DNA from: Floridanema evergladense
GTDB lineage: Bacteria > Cyanobacteriota > Cyanobacteriia > Cyanobacteriales > Aerosakkonemataceae
DNA: 64,000 nt
NCBI RefSeq assembly: GCF_041929205.1
Contig: NZ_JBHFNT010000035.1
Reading direction: 5' to 3' (one strand)
In this document: one piece after another, positions 40,721 to 49,960 of the stretch
Position numbering within the stretch: the first letter of the stretch is position 1
Layout of the letters: every line of letters begins with the position of its first letter
Program-made: the position numbers and the translations under genes
The notes under the pieces: generated by a model
The model's input: only the letters and a program-made list of their open reading frames with translations
Databases searched by the model: none
Told to the model about the DNA's origin: nothing

Positions 40721-40914
40721 AGATTAGTACTATTTTAAAAACTAGTTAGTGGTTAGCTGTAGGTTAAAAAAAACAATTAACCACTAACTAGTTTATCCTT
40801 AAAAATTATAGCTGGTGCGAACTACTCCGACATATTGGGTATCATTTGGATTAAAAATTACCCAGAAGCCAGAAGTAACAGTTATGTAGAAAAAATATTG
40901 ATGGATTTTCTATC

Positions 40915-43900
40915 TTAAGGAAGATCTGCTTTAGTAATATCACTAATTGTATCTAGGCGATATTTATCAATTAAAATTGATAAAGCATTAGCTAAATTAT
41001 TGTGTTCTTGAGGAATTTGTTTAATTAACTCATTAGCAAAAGCATCATCACCGCTAACAGATGCTTGGTGTAATTGGGAAATCCATGCAGATGGCATGAC
41101 TTGTAAGACTTCGGAAGTTAGTTGAATATTTGCGTGATTACTATTAGTTAATGGGGAATTTGTTGCTTTTTCATCTTCATAGATATAACGCAATCCTAAG
41201 TGCTTTGCCATCGCTTCCCAAATTGTTGCGTCTCGAAAAGGTTTCCTGACAAAATCATTGCATCCTGCTGCTAAAACTAAAGAACGATCTTCTTCTAAAG
41301 CGCTAGCAGTCACGGCAATAATAATGGTATCTTGTCCTTCTGGTTGACTTTTGATTTTTTTAGTAGCTTCGTAGCCATCCATTACAGGCATTCGCATATC
41401 CATCCAAATTAAATTAGGTTGCCATTTTTCCCATTGATTAACAGCTTCTAAACCGTTTTCTGCTTCTTTGATTTCAAATCCTAAAGGTGCTAACAGTTGA
41501 TGCAAAAGTAATCGATTATCTTCGACTTCATCAACTATTAAAATACGATATTTTGGTTGATTTGGCGCTAATTTAATTACTTTTTGAATGACTTTTTTGT
41601 TAGAAATATCAGCAAGTTCACCTACGTTTACTTGAATATCAAATTTAAAATTGCTGCCTTCATTTAGCTTACTTTTGACAATAATATCTCCTCCCATTAA
41701 CTGGACAAACTTGCGGCTAATAGCTAATCCTAAACCTGTACCTTGTTGGCATCTTCTTCCGGTTTCTGTTTGCACAAATGGATCGAATAATTTTTCTATT
41801 TCATTGTCTGCGATTCCGGCACCCGTATCTTCGATTTCAAAAGTTATTAAAGATGAGGATTTATCTAATTTTTTATTACTTGTTTGTAAAGTAACTCTGC
41901 CTTCTTGAGTGAATTTAATCGCATTTCCTAGCAAATTTAATATGACTTGACGTAGTTTATTTTCGTCGGTTTTTATATATTGAGGAACTTCAGGCGATCG
42001 CACGCACACCAACCGCAATCCTTTAGCTTTAGCTTTTAGTTGTAGCATCTCTTCTAAAGTATCAAGTAAATCATATAAGTCAAACCAATTTTCATTTAGC
42101 GTAATTTTCCCTGCTTCTATTTTCGACATATCTAAAACATCATTAATCAAGGATAATAAATGTTCGCCGCTGCGACTAATGATGTCTAACTCTTTAGTTC
42201 CACAGGCAAAAGCGGGATTTTTTGCCATCAACTGTGTAAAACCTAAAATCGCATTTAATGGCGTTCTTAGTTCGTGACTCATGTTAGCAAGAAACTGGCT
42301 TTTGGCTTGATTTGCGGCTTCTGCGGCTTCTTTTGCTTGCTGAAGTTGCATTTCTGATTTTCGTAAAGCTTCTTCTGTTTCTTTGCGAAGGGTTATATCT
42401 TTAACTGTACCTTCATAGTAAAGTAAATTGCCTAATTTGTCTCTGACAGCACGGGCATTTTCCGAAATCCAAATAATGCTGCCATCTTGCCGATAGATTT
42501 GGGCTTCAAACTCTAATAATATGCCTTGTTTTTCTAATTTTTCAATAAATCTTTCCCGACTTGTCAAATTAACATAAAGCTGTTTAGCATTAAGATTTTC
42601 CATCAAGGATTCAGGAGAATCATAACCATAAATTTGTGCTAAAGCTGGATTGGCACTAATAAAAACTCCGTCGATTGTGGTTTGGAAAATTCCTTCGGTG
42701 GCATGATCGAAAATACTGTGGTATTTTCTTTCTGATTCTTGCAGTGCGTCTTCGGCGCGTTTGCGATCGCTAATATCCCGAATCACAAAAATCGACCTCT
42801 GCCAATCGCCAATATTAATTAATTCGATCGAAATTAATGCCGTAAAAATTTCCCCGGATTTCCGCCGAAATAACACTTCTCGATCTCGAACTGACTCTCC
42901 ATTGAGAACTTTTTCAATTAATTGAAACCGTTGTTCGGGATTTACCCAAATATTTAATTCTAATGTGGTTTTACAAAGAGCTTCTTGCCTAGTATAACCA
43001 ATAATTTTCGGGAAAGCATCATTAACTTCAATCATTAATCCATTGCTAGGATTAGTAATCACAATTGCATCAGGACAAGCTAAGAAAGCCTTAGAAAATT
43101 TCTCTTCCGAAAGTCGCAATTCTGCTTCTATTCTTTTGCGATCTTCAATTTCTGATTGCAGCATCGCATTAGTTTCTTTAGTTTTGGCGATCGCTTCGCG
43201 TAACTTAGTAGGATCGCGCATTAAAATAAACACTTGAATCCCACTAACTATCGCCAAAACTAACCCAATTGTAGTAATTAAAATGTTGTTTGGTGCGATC
43301 GTATCCCATCCCTTTTTGGGAATTGCCACCAATTGCCAATAACCATTAGGCAAATTAACTCTTACTATCACCGGATTTTGCTGAAAAATCGCCTCATCTC
43401 CGAAAAATACTTGCCCTTTTTCCCCCAATCCATCTTTCCCCCGCAAAGCATATTTTAAATTAGCTTTTTCGTCTAAAAGACCTGCTTTTTTATACAAATC
43501 TTCTGGCTTAATGACAATATCCACAAATCCCCAAAACTTCCCACTAGCAGATTTACCTTTAGCTGGAGTTATAAAAACAGGCGTATAACTAATTAATCCC
43601 ATACCCCCTTCTATTAATTTTACAGGGCCAGTAACCATCGTTTTTTTAGTATCAATAATTCGCTGCATCGGTTGCCAACGTCCGGGAATTTTCTTTAAAT
43701 CAATACCAACTAAAGATTGATTTATTTCCGGTGGGTAGCCAAAAGCAATTATACTACCTTTAATTGCACTAATAGAATAAACTTTTTCTTGTTCTAAAAC
43801 TACCCTAGCAATCTGATTAAATTCACTCGCAGTCACATCAGGATTAACTGAAATATAAGCAGATAAACCACTTTTTGTCGCTAGTTGAGTATTCAAAGCA

Positions 43901-44061
43901 TTTTCTAACTTTGCCCTCACAGCATCGAGTTTATTTAACACTTCACTGCGTTGATTTTGGCGGTATTGCTTTTGTTCAGTTTTTGCCAAAAACCAGACTC
44001 CGGTTAATATTAATATTGCCGTAGAAAAGGCTGTTAGGTAAGGGAAAACTTTGGCTTTCAT
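40915..44061 (-). CDS. CHASE-PAS-PAS hybrid sensor histidine kinase
   Basis: The protein has 1048 residues from ATG 44061 (MKAKVFPYLT). The 27 residues upstream in frame are translated GGGGATT repeat (IPNPQSP) and are left out. It has TM1 (about 8-26), an extracytoplasmic CHASE domain, TM2 (near 260-283), two PAS domains, and HisKA with NMSHELRTPLNAILG. HATPase follows with IEDTGAGIADNE and GTGLGLAISRKF, then a receiver (ILIVDEVEDNRLLL, LIWMDMRMPVMDG, RKPF) and a short helical tail that may be a remnant of an Hpt domain. It senses an external small ligand. No ribosome site is visible because the repeat abuts the start. Confidence 0.9.
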   Translation of the reverse strand: MKAKVFPYLTAFSTAILILTGVWFLAKTEQKQYRQNQRSEVLNKLDAVRAKLENALNTQLATKSGLSAYISVNPDVTASEFNQIARVVLEQEKVYSISAIKGSIIAFGYPPEINQSLVGIDLKKIPGRWQPMQRIIDTKKTMVTGPVKLIEGGMGLISYTPVFITPAKGKSASGKFWGFVDIVIKPEDLYKKAGLLDEKANLKYALRGKDGLGEKGQVFFGDEAIFQQNPVIVRVNLPNGYWQLVAIPKKGWDTIAPNNILITTIGLVLAIVSGIQVFILMRDPTKLREAIAKTKETNAMLQSEIEDRKRIEAELRLSEEKFSKAFLACPDAIVITNPSNGLMIEVNDAFPKIIGYTRQEALCKTTLELNIWVNPEQRFQLIEKVLNGESVRDREVLFRRKSGEIFTALISIELINIGDWQRSIFVIRDISDRKRAEDALQESERKYHSIFDHATEGIFQTTIDGVFISANPALAQIYGYDSPESLMENLNAKQLYVNLTSRERFIEKLEKQGILLEFEAQIYRQDGSIIWISENARAVRDKLGNLLYYEGTVKDITLRKETEEALRKSEMQLQQAKEAAEAANQAKSQFLANMSHELRTPLNAILGFTQLMAKNPAFACGTKELDIISRSGEHLLSLINDVLDMSKIEAGKITLNENWFDLYDLLDTLEEMLQLKAKAKGLRLVCVRSPEVPQYIKTDENKLRQVILNLLGNAIKFTQEGRVTLQTSNKKLDKSSSLITFEIEDTGAGIADNEIEKLFDPFVQTETGRRCQQGTGLGLAISRKFVQLMGGDIIVKSKLNEGSNFKFDIQVNVGELADISNKKVIQKVIKLAPNQPKYRILIVDEVEDNRLLLHQLLAPLGFEIKEAENGLEAVNQWEKWQPNLIWMDMRMPVMDGYEATKKIKSQPEGQDTIIIAVTASALEEDRSLVLAAGCNDFVRKPFRDATIWEAMAKHLGLRYIYEDEKATNSPLTNSNHANIQLTSEVLQVMPSAWISQLHQASVSGDDAFANELIKQIPQEHNNLANALSILIDKYRLDTISDITKADLP

Positions 44062-44116
44062 TGGGGATTGGGGATTGGGGATTGGGGATTGGGGATTGGG
44101 ATTGGGGATTGGGGAC
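44061..44116. repeat. GGGGATT repeat abutting a start codon
   Basis: Seven to eight GGGGATT units directly precede the start codon of the CHASE kinase on the minus strand, leaving no room for a normal Shine-Dalgarno site. Length changes in the array would alter the 5' leader. Confidence 0.8.
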
Positions 44117-44159
44117 AAGGAGACAAGGAGACAAGAGGACAAGTTAAATCTCCATTTTT

Positions 44160-44208
44160 CGTTCCCAGGTTCAACCTGGGAACGAGGATTTGGGAGGTTC
44201 TACCTCCC
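44160..44208. repeat. Two-hairpin intergenic repeat, copy 1
   Basis: A 12-bp palindrome with a single loop base (arm CGTTCCCAGGTT, 44160-44184) is followed by GGGAGGT-TCT-ACCTCCC (44192-44208). The same pair of hairpins recurs at 49901-49948. It is a REP- or MITE-like element of cyanobacteria and may stabilise or end transcripts of the metalloprotease gene. Confidence 0.8.
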
Positions 44209-44287
44209 CTGCCGCAAGATCTGAGACAATTTCAATAAGTGATTTAAAGGCGTAAAAGTTTAAACTCGTCCCCATAACTCGAAACTA

Positions 44288-45025
44288 CTATAGTTTCCAT
44301 CCTAAACGAGTTGGTTGTTGATAAACTCGCTTCAAAGTATTAATGTCTCTTGGGGAAATTGGTGGGGAATTGCGAACCTGAGAAAAATATAACGCATCGG
44401 TTTCTACAGGACTGTGACCCCAAATACCCAAAGCATGACCGAGTTCGTGGCGCATGGTTGGTAAAATGTAATCGCTTACTTTATTGGGATTTACTTGAAT
44501 GGTAAATCTTTGAGATAAAACTGTTTCGCCTTTGCCAGTTTGACGGCGATAAAATTCGTAACGAGTCTCAGCAGTGCTGGCGCGAGGTAACTCAAATCTA
44601 CCTGTGTTACGATCGAAACTCGGTTTCCAAGTTGGCGCAGAACGCCAAATTAAAATATCGGCAATATGAGAATCTTCAACTACTTCTAAAGGTAAATAAA
44701 CATTCCATTCTTTAACAGCTTCTAATGCTGCATTTACCCATTTTTTCGCTTTTTCAGCATTAAAAGAAACTTCTTCCGCGTTTTTTTCCGGTTCTATAAA
44801 CACTTTAATCGGAAATTCCGACCAAACCAAATAACCTGCTGGCGTTGGCTTAATTTCTGTGAAATAATCGCCACTATTGCTGTTATCTTGCCATTGCGCC
44901 AGAGAGGGCGGTAAAGGATGCGGTTGCAAAGGGGGTAATTTCTCGATCGTTTCCCCCCAAACCGTAAAGGCAAACAAGAGGATGCAGATCCAAACTGCTA
45001 TCACTATAGCCGAGAGTTTTCGCAT
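44288..45025 (-). CDS. Secreted matrixin-like zinc metalloprotease
   Basis: The protein has 245 residues. A signal peptide (IVIAVWICILLFAFTVWG) precedes a Pro-rich segment and the catalytic domain with HELGHALGIWGH, the zinc-binding HExxHxxGxxGH motif of metzincins. The typical Met-turn is not obvious. Members of the M10A/matrixin family cut proteins outside the cell. It lies 13 bp downstream of secG, same direction. Confidence 0.85.
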   Translation of the reverse strand: MRKLSAIVIAVWICILLFAFTVWGETIEKLPPLQPHPLPPSLAQWQDNSNSGDYFTEIKPTPAGYLVWSEFPIKVFIEPEKNAEEVSFNAEKAKKWVNAALEAVKEWNVYLPLEVVEDSHIADILIWRSAPTWKPSFDRNTGRFELPRASTAETRYEFYRRQTGKGETVLSQRFTIQVNPNKVSDYILPTMRHELGHALGIWGHSPVETDALYFSQVRNSPPISPRDINTLKRVYQQPTRLGWKL

Positions 45026-45038
45026 CCTATTTGCCTTT

Positions 45039-45287
45039 TTAACCGATCGGGGGACGAGGGGCTAACCAATTGGCGCTTAAAACGATCGTTAAACCCATAA
45101 AAACGATCGTCAACGCCCAAGTCACTCGGTTGAGAGTAGTTTCGGCGCTTTTGGTGCTGCTAAATAATTGCGCTTGTCCACCAATAGCCCCAATTCCATC
45201 GCCTTTGGGACTATGCAGCAACACTAATACAATCAAAGCTAGGGCAGAAAAAGCCCAAATTCCTTCTAAAACATTAATAACAGTCAT
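45039..45287 (-). CDS. secG: Preprotein translocase subunit
   Basis: SecG is the small non-essential partner of SecYE. The protein has 82 residues with two membrane helices (WAFSALALIVLVLLHSP and LTIVFMGLTIVLSANWL) and the conserved linker KGDGIGAIGGQAQLFSS. It sits in the conserved cyanobacterial order gpmI-secG, 126 bp after gpmI. Confidence 0.93.
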   Translation of the reverse strand: MTVINVLEGIWAFSALALIVLVLLHSPKGDGIGAIGGQAQLFSSTKSAETTLNRVTWALTIVFMGLTIVLSANWLAPRPPIG

Positions 45288-45413
45288 TGGTAATTGATGA
45301 TCGGTAATGGGTGATTAGCGAGGAGCGAATCTTAAATAGTAGATTTTAAAATTGTCGATCGAATCTTCGATCGCCAACTTCAAATCACAAATTTAAAATC
45401 GCCCATTACCCAA

Positions 45414-47012
45414 TTATAGGGAAACACGGACAGGGGTGCGATTAGCTTTCATTTGATATTCTGCGGGAAGGATCATCGAACGACCTGTCATTTCCGGGGG
45501 TTGAGGAATCTTTAGAATTTCCAGAATTGTGGGTGCAATATCCGATAACCGACCATCTTCGCGCAAGGCGACTTCTGTTCCATGTCCGGGAATTTTTAAA
45601 CCTTCTCCTTCAACGAGGATAAAGGGAACTGAGTTGGTAGTGTGAGCAGTCCAAGGGTCTCCTTTTTCATCCCACATCAATTCGGCATTACCGTGATCGG
45701 CGATAATTATTGCGGTTCCGCCAGCTTTGTTAATGCTTTCCAATAGTTTTCCGAGTTCTCGATCTACCGTTTCGATCGCTTGAATCGCTGCTTCCATTTT
45801 TCCGGTATGTCCTACCATATCTGGATTAGCATAGTTAATTACGATCAAAGAGTAGATGCGTTTTTCCACTGCTTCGGTTGCTACTTTCGTCACCGCTTCC
45901 GCTGACATTTCCGGGGCGCGATCGTAAGTTGCTACCATTGGACTTTGTACCAATTCCCGGTCTTCACCCGTATATGGTTCTTCTAAACCACCATTAAAGA
46001 AGTAAGTAACGTGAGCATATTTTTCCGTTTCCGCCGTGCGAAACTGCTTTAAACCACGCTCAGAAATTACTTCCCCCAATAACTTGGTCAAATTTTGCGG
46101 TTCAAACGCCACCGACACAGGAAATTCTGAATCATACTGTGTAAAAGTGACATAACTCAAAGGCTTAATTTGTTCTCTGGGAAAACCATCAAAGTTTGGA
46201 CTAACAAAAGCGCTGGTAATTTCCCTAGCTCTGTCAGGACGGAAGTTAAAGAAAATAATTCCATCTCCAGATTCTACTGCTCCCGGAGCAACGCGAGTGG
46301 GGAGGATAAATTCATCGGTAAGGTCTGCGGCGTAGGAATTGAGCACGACTTCTACAGCACTTCGCCCATCACCCGCACCATCTTGCGTCATAATATCGTA
46401 GGCTTTTTGCACTCGATCCCAACGCTTGTCCCGATCCATTGCGTAGTAACGACCGCTGATAGTTACAATGCGTCCTACACCGATGCGATCGATATAATTT
46501 TGAATTGTTTGAATTACTTGTACACCATCTTTCGGGTTAGTATCCCGACCATCAGTAATCGCATGAACGCAAACTTCAGATACACCTTGCGCTTTGGCAA
46601 GGTCTAGCAGTCCTAGTAAATGGCTGATGTGAGAATGTACCCCGCCATCGGAACATAAGCCCATTAAATGCAGCTTACCTCCGCGACTTTGTACCTCCTG
46701 ACAAATTTTTACCAAAGCCGGATTTTTCAGCAAAGAACCATCTTCTACCGCATCAGAAATCCGAACTAACTCTTGCGGTACTACCCGCCCAGCCCCGATG
46801 TTCAGATGCCCCACTTCCGAATTACCCATTTGACCTTCTGGTAGTCCCACTGCTTTCCCAGAAGCACTGATGAGGGTGTGGGGATAAGCTGCCCACAGGC
46901 TATCCATTACGGGTGTCTTTGCCGCAGCAATAGCATTGCCATCTGTTTCTTCACGAAATCCCCAGCCATCTAGAATTATTAGTACCACTGGAGAGACGGG
47001 GACTTGAGCCAT
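45414..47012 (-). CDS. gpmI: 2,3-bisphosphoglycerate-independent phosphoglycerate mutase
   Basis: GpmI interconverts 3- and 2-phosphoglycerate in glycolysis, with two Mn2+ and a phosphoserine intermediate. The protein has 532 residues. VVLIILDGWGFRE is the first metal site, MGNSEVGHLNIGAGR contains the catalytic Ser, HAITDGRDT and FNFRPDRARE bind substrate, and ADHGNAELM with AHTTNSVPF completes the metal sites. Start and length are typical. Confidence 0.96.
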   Translation of the reverse strand: MAQVPVSPVVLIILDGWGFREETDGNAIAAAKTPVMDSLWAAYPHTLISASGKAVGLPEGQMGNSEVGHLNIGAGRVVPQELVRISDAVEDGSLLKNPALVKICQEVQSRGGKLHLMGLCSDGGVHSHISHLLGLLDLAKAQGVSEVCVHAITDGRDTNPKDGVQVIQTIQNYIDRIGVGRIVTISGRYYAMDRDKRWDRVQKAYDIMTQDGAGDGRSAVEVVLNSYAADLTDEFILPTRVAPGAVESGDGIIFFNFRPDRAREITSAFVSPNFDGFPREQIKPLSYVTFTQYDSEFPVSVAFEPQNLTKLLGEVISERGLKQFRTAETEKYAHVTYFFNGGLEEPYTGEDRELVQSPMVATYDRAPEMSAEAVTKVATEAVEKRIYSLIVINYANPDMVGHTGKMEAAIQAIETVDRELGKLLESINKAGGTAIIIADHGNAELMWDEKGDPWTAHTTNSVPFILVEGEGLKIPGHGTEVALREDGRLSDIAPTILEILKIPQPPEMTGRSMILPAEYQMKANRTPVRVSL

Positions 47013-47369
47013 GATTTTATCACTCTTAGTTCAGATATTCATCCGAAATGATATCACTTTGTTATCTTTAAGAACTCAGTAATAATTACTATTTGTCAAG
47101 GCTTGCACACATAACTTTAGAAGGTAGAAGGAAAGCCAGCTTTTTGTTCAATTAAAGGCAGAAGGCTTTTTGTTCAATTTTCTACTTTATTTATGGGTTT
47201 GGATTTTTTGGCTGAGTATTTTACGAACTACTCTCTATATGTTTTACTTTAGTGACAAATAACGAACTATTAAGATAACAAAAATTAATGTTTTTCCATC
47301 ATATTTAAATTGCTTAACCTATCAATTAAAAAACATTTCTTTGTTTTGCTCCTCTGCCCTTAGAGTCAT
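47013..47369. other. Non-coding gap between gpmI and the RusA-like gene
   Basis: These 357 AT-rich bases carry no supported gene. GCTTTTTGTTCAATT occurs twice (47139-47153 and 47165-47179) beside AGGCAGAAGG-type repeats, a local duplication. The gpmI promoter should lie near 47015-47100. Nothing else stands out. Confidence 0.5.
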
Positions 47370-48209
47370 TTAATCTGGAGATTTCTGGACGCTGAGCCAA
47401 CTTTTGGCGATCGCCATATAAGTTTTTGCTGAGTGTTCCGAAACTTGACAGTTTGCACTTAACCAAGTTAACCATTCGGACTCAGGTAATAAATTTTGGG
47501 CTTGCAACAACCATTCTCCAGCATTTCTGGCGTACAACATGGCTGCGGCTGGTGTAGCGAGCGATCGCTGATATTCCCGATTAATTAAATTCGCTAATTC
47601 TAACAATTCTTCAGGATAAGACTCCTGAGCTTGTGGCTGTTCAATAACTACTGTTTCTATCGGGATTTCGGGAATTATTTCTGCTGCGATCGGAGTGGCG
47701 ATCGTTTCAGTAATTGGTGTAATAAATACTGCTTCTTTCTCCGCAACTTCCGCTGTTTTAGCAGGTAACAATACTTCGGGATAAACGGCAATAATTTGTT
47801 GCTTATTTTCCTGAAATTGCGGATTCTCCATATCAATTATCCGACCATTCCAGATGGGGCGATCGGCAATATGAATTTCGACTAAATCCTCACCTTTTTC
47901 ATACCAATGTAACACCGGAGACATAATAAATTTTAAACTATCATCTCGAATAATCCCGCCTTCTACTAATCCATCCATGACAAATTTAGCAGCCGCAGAA
48001 ATATTATCAGGATCGCGGCGAAAATTTTTGATTTTCCAGATAAACTCAACCCAAACACGGTCAGGAAACGGCTTTCGACCAAAACATTCTACAGCAATTC
48101 TATTTGTCCATGCCCGTTTTTCTTTAGCACTGGCATAAATATTGCTTCTGGCAGTCCCAATAATTTCATTTAATGTCGGGGGAAGAGGGAAAACAAATTT
48201 TGACAACAT
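47370..48209 (-). CDS. RusA-like nuclease fused to a DUF3102-like domain
   Basis: The protein has 279 residues. Residues 1-120 resemble RusA Holliday-junction resolvases: PPTLNEIIG, the acidic RRDPDNISAAAKFVMDGL and IIRDDS, where the Asp residues bind metal. A 75-residue linker rich in Glu, Pro and Ile follows. The last 85 residues (LANLINREYQRSLATP, NAGEWLLQAQNLLPESEW, CQVSEHSAKTYMAI) match the DUF3102-type helical domain seen in phage and plasmid proteins. RusA normally resolves recombination junctions in phages. The fusion suggests targeting of the nuclease. It is divergent from rodZ. Confidence 0.7.
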   Translation of the reverse strand: MLSKFVFPLPPTLNEIIGTARSNIYASAKEKRAWTNRIAVECFGRKPFPDRVWVEFIWKIKNFRRDPDNISAAAKFVMDGLVEGGIIRDDSLKFIMSPVLHWYEKGEDLVEIHIADRPIWNGRIIDMENPQFQENKQQIIAVYPEVLLPAKTAEVAEKEAVFITPITETIATPIAAEIIPEIPIETVVIEQPQAQESYPEELLELANLINREYQRSLATPAAAMLYARNAGEWLLQAQNLLPESEWLTWLSANCQVSEHSAKTYMAIAKSWLSVQKSPD

Positions 48210-48294
48210 GAAATTTTTACCGTCTTGTCAAGTCAGAGGATATGGTATCTTTTATTGAAGATCTCAACTATAGTTCATATCTTAGGGTAACAAA

Positions 48295-49206
48295 GTGAAG
48301 GTTTTAACTACCGAGCAAGGAGAAAAACTCAGAGAAATAGGAACATATCTCCGCCGATTAAGAAAAGAGCAGTCAATTTCTTTAGAAGAAGTAGCTGCTA
48401 ATACTTACATTCGCGTTAGTCTCTTAAAGGCGTTAGAAGAAGCACAAGAGGAGAGTTTACCGGAAGCAGTTTATATTCAAGGTTTTATCCGGCGATACGC
48501 AGATTTTCTGGACTTAGATGGTAACGCTTTAGCCATGACTTTTCCCATAGAATTACCACCCATAGACTTAAGCGAGCAACTATTAGATTCGGAAGTAATC
48601 GGCGGGAAAAAGTATGATGTAAATAATGATAGTGAATCTTTTAAGGAAGAGTCAGCTTCATTACTAAAACAATTCTCCTTGCCCTCCCTACCCGAACAAT
48701 TTTCTCTTTCTAATATTCCCTACTTGCCTTACATTTTGGCAGGAACAGTAGTGTTTCTAGGAAGTATTTTTTACTTAGTAACTCGTCCGCACACATCACC
48801 ATCTGTTGTCCAAAATCAACGATCGTCAACTGTCGAACCGAAAAAAGTAAAAAACACTGCAACACCAACCACACCTAAAAGTAATCCTGATTCGCCTACC
48901 AGTTCTACACCATCTCCGACTCCAGTGCAACCAGTGACAGCAACACCGAACACTACACCCGCTACAACTTTCCAAGTAGCTGCACAATTTCAAGATGATT
49001 GCTGGGTACGAGTAACTGTTGATGGCAAAGTGGAATTTGAGGGAACTTTAACTAAGGGAACGCAAAAATCTTGGAATGCTAAAGAAAAAATTGTGTTTCG
49101 TGCAGGTAATGCAGGTGTTGTCTTAGTCTCTCTGAATAACCAGGAAGCAAAACCTCTCGGAGAAGTAGGCAAAGTAGCGGAAGTTACTTTAACTCCTCAA
49201 CAGTAA
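48295..49206 (+). CDS. rodZ: RodZ-like membrane protein (HTH, TM, DUF4115)
   Basis: The protein has 303 residues, start GTG 48295. It has an N-terminal XRE-like HTH (LREIGTYLRRLRKEQSISLEE, VYIQGFIRRYADFLDLD), one membrane segment (YILAGTVVFLGSIFYLV), a Pro/Thr-rich periplasmic linker, and a C-terminal DUF4115 beta domain (CWVRVTVDGKVEFEGTL). RodZ links MreB filaments to the cell-wall elongation machinery through its HTH. The alternative is a generic HTH-TM protein, but the DUF4115 end supports RodZ. Confidence 0.85.
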   Translation: MKVLTTEQGEKLREIGTYLRRLRKEQSISLEEVAANTYIRVSLLKALEEAQEESLPEAVYIQGFIRRYADFLDLDGNALAMTFPIELPPIDLSEQLLDSEVIGGKKYDVNNDSESFKEESASLLKQFSLPSLPEQFSLSNIPYLPYILAGTVVFLGSIFYLVTRPHTSPSVVQNQRSSTVEPKKVKNTATPTTPKSNPDSPTSSTPSPTPVQPVTATPNTTPATTFQVAAQFQDDCWVRVTVDGKVEFEGTLTKGTQKSWNAKEKIVFRAGNAGVVLVSLNNQEAKPLGEVGKVAEVTLTPQQ

Positions 49207-49236
49207 TAAAAAATCCTTTTAGTTGAGCAGATAGAT

Positions 49237-49833
49237 ATGAGTGTATTTCGTGTAGGAATTGCTGGCCCTGTGGGGTCAGGAAAAACTGCTTTAGTTGATG
49301 CTTTGTGTAAAAATTTACGAGAAAATTTCAGCATTGCTGTAGTGACAAATGATATTTATACTCAGGAAGATGCTCAGTTTTTAGTACGTTCTCAAGCTTT
49401 GTCTAGCGATCGCATTTTAGGCGTAGAAACAGGCGGCTGTCCACATACCGCTATCCGTGAAGATGCTTCGATTAATCTGGTGGCGATCGAACAACTCGAA
49501 CAAAAATTTACTAACCTTGATTTAATATTTGTCGAAAGTGGTGGTGATAACTTAGCCTCAACATTTAGTCCCGAATTAGTAGACTTAACAATTTACGTAA
49601 TTGATGTCGCCGCAGGTGATAAAATTCCCCGCAAAGGTGGTCCCGGAATCACTAAATCTGACTTAATGGTAATTAACAAAATTGACCTCGCCCCAATGGT
49701 AGGCGCAGACTTAAGCATAATGGAACGAGATGCTAAAAAAATGCGCGGCGATAAACCTTTTGTTTTCACCAATTTAAAAACCCAAGAAGGACTATCTAAA
49801 ATAATTGAATTTATTCGCCTGCACATGGGTTAG
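49237..49833 (+). CDS. ureG: Urease accessory GTPase
   Basis: UreG uses GTP to deliver nickel to apo-urease with UreD, UreE and UreF. The protein has 198 residues. GIAGPVGSGKTALVDAL is the P-loop, VTNDIYTQEDAQFL follows, GVETGGCPHTAIRED carries the CPH nickel-binding motif, and NKIDLAP is the GTP base motif. None of the other urease genes is in the window, as is usual in cyanobacteria where they are scattered. Confidence 0.96.
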   Translation: MSVFRVGIAGPVGSGKTALVDALCKNLRENFSIAVVTNDIYTQEDAQFLVRSQALSSDRILGVETGGCPHTAIREDASINLVAIEQLEQKFTNLDLIFVESGGDNLASTFSPELVDLTIYVIDVAAGDKIPRKGGPGITKSDLMVINKIDLAPMVGADLSIMERDAKKMRGDKPFVFTNLKTQEGLSKIIEFIRLHMG

Positions 49834-49879
49834 TGTTGTCCAGAATCAGAAACTTTAGTTTGCTCAGATCTTAGACCAA

Positions 49880-49948
49880 GAGGCAGAGCCTCCTTTTTTT
49901 CGTTCCCAGGTTCAACCTGGGAACAAGGATCTGGGAGGTTCTACCTCC
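49880..49948. repeat. Three-hairpin intergenic repeat, copy 2
   Basis: GAGGC-AGA-GCCTC (49880-49892), the long GTTCCCAGG palindrome (49901-49924) and GGAGGT-TCT-ACCTCC (49934-49948) follow one another, the last two as at 44160. It abuts the broken ATP-grasp gene. Confidence 0.8.
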
Positions 49949-49960
49949 TTATTTCCCTTT

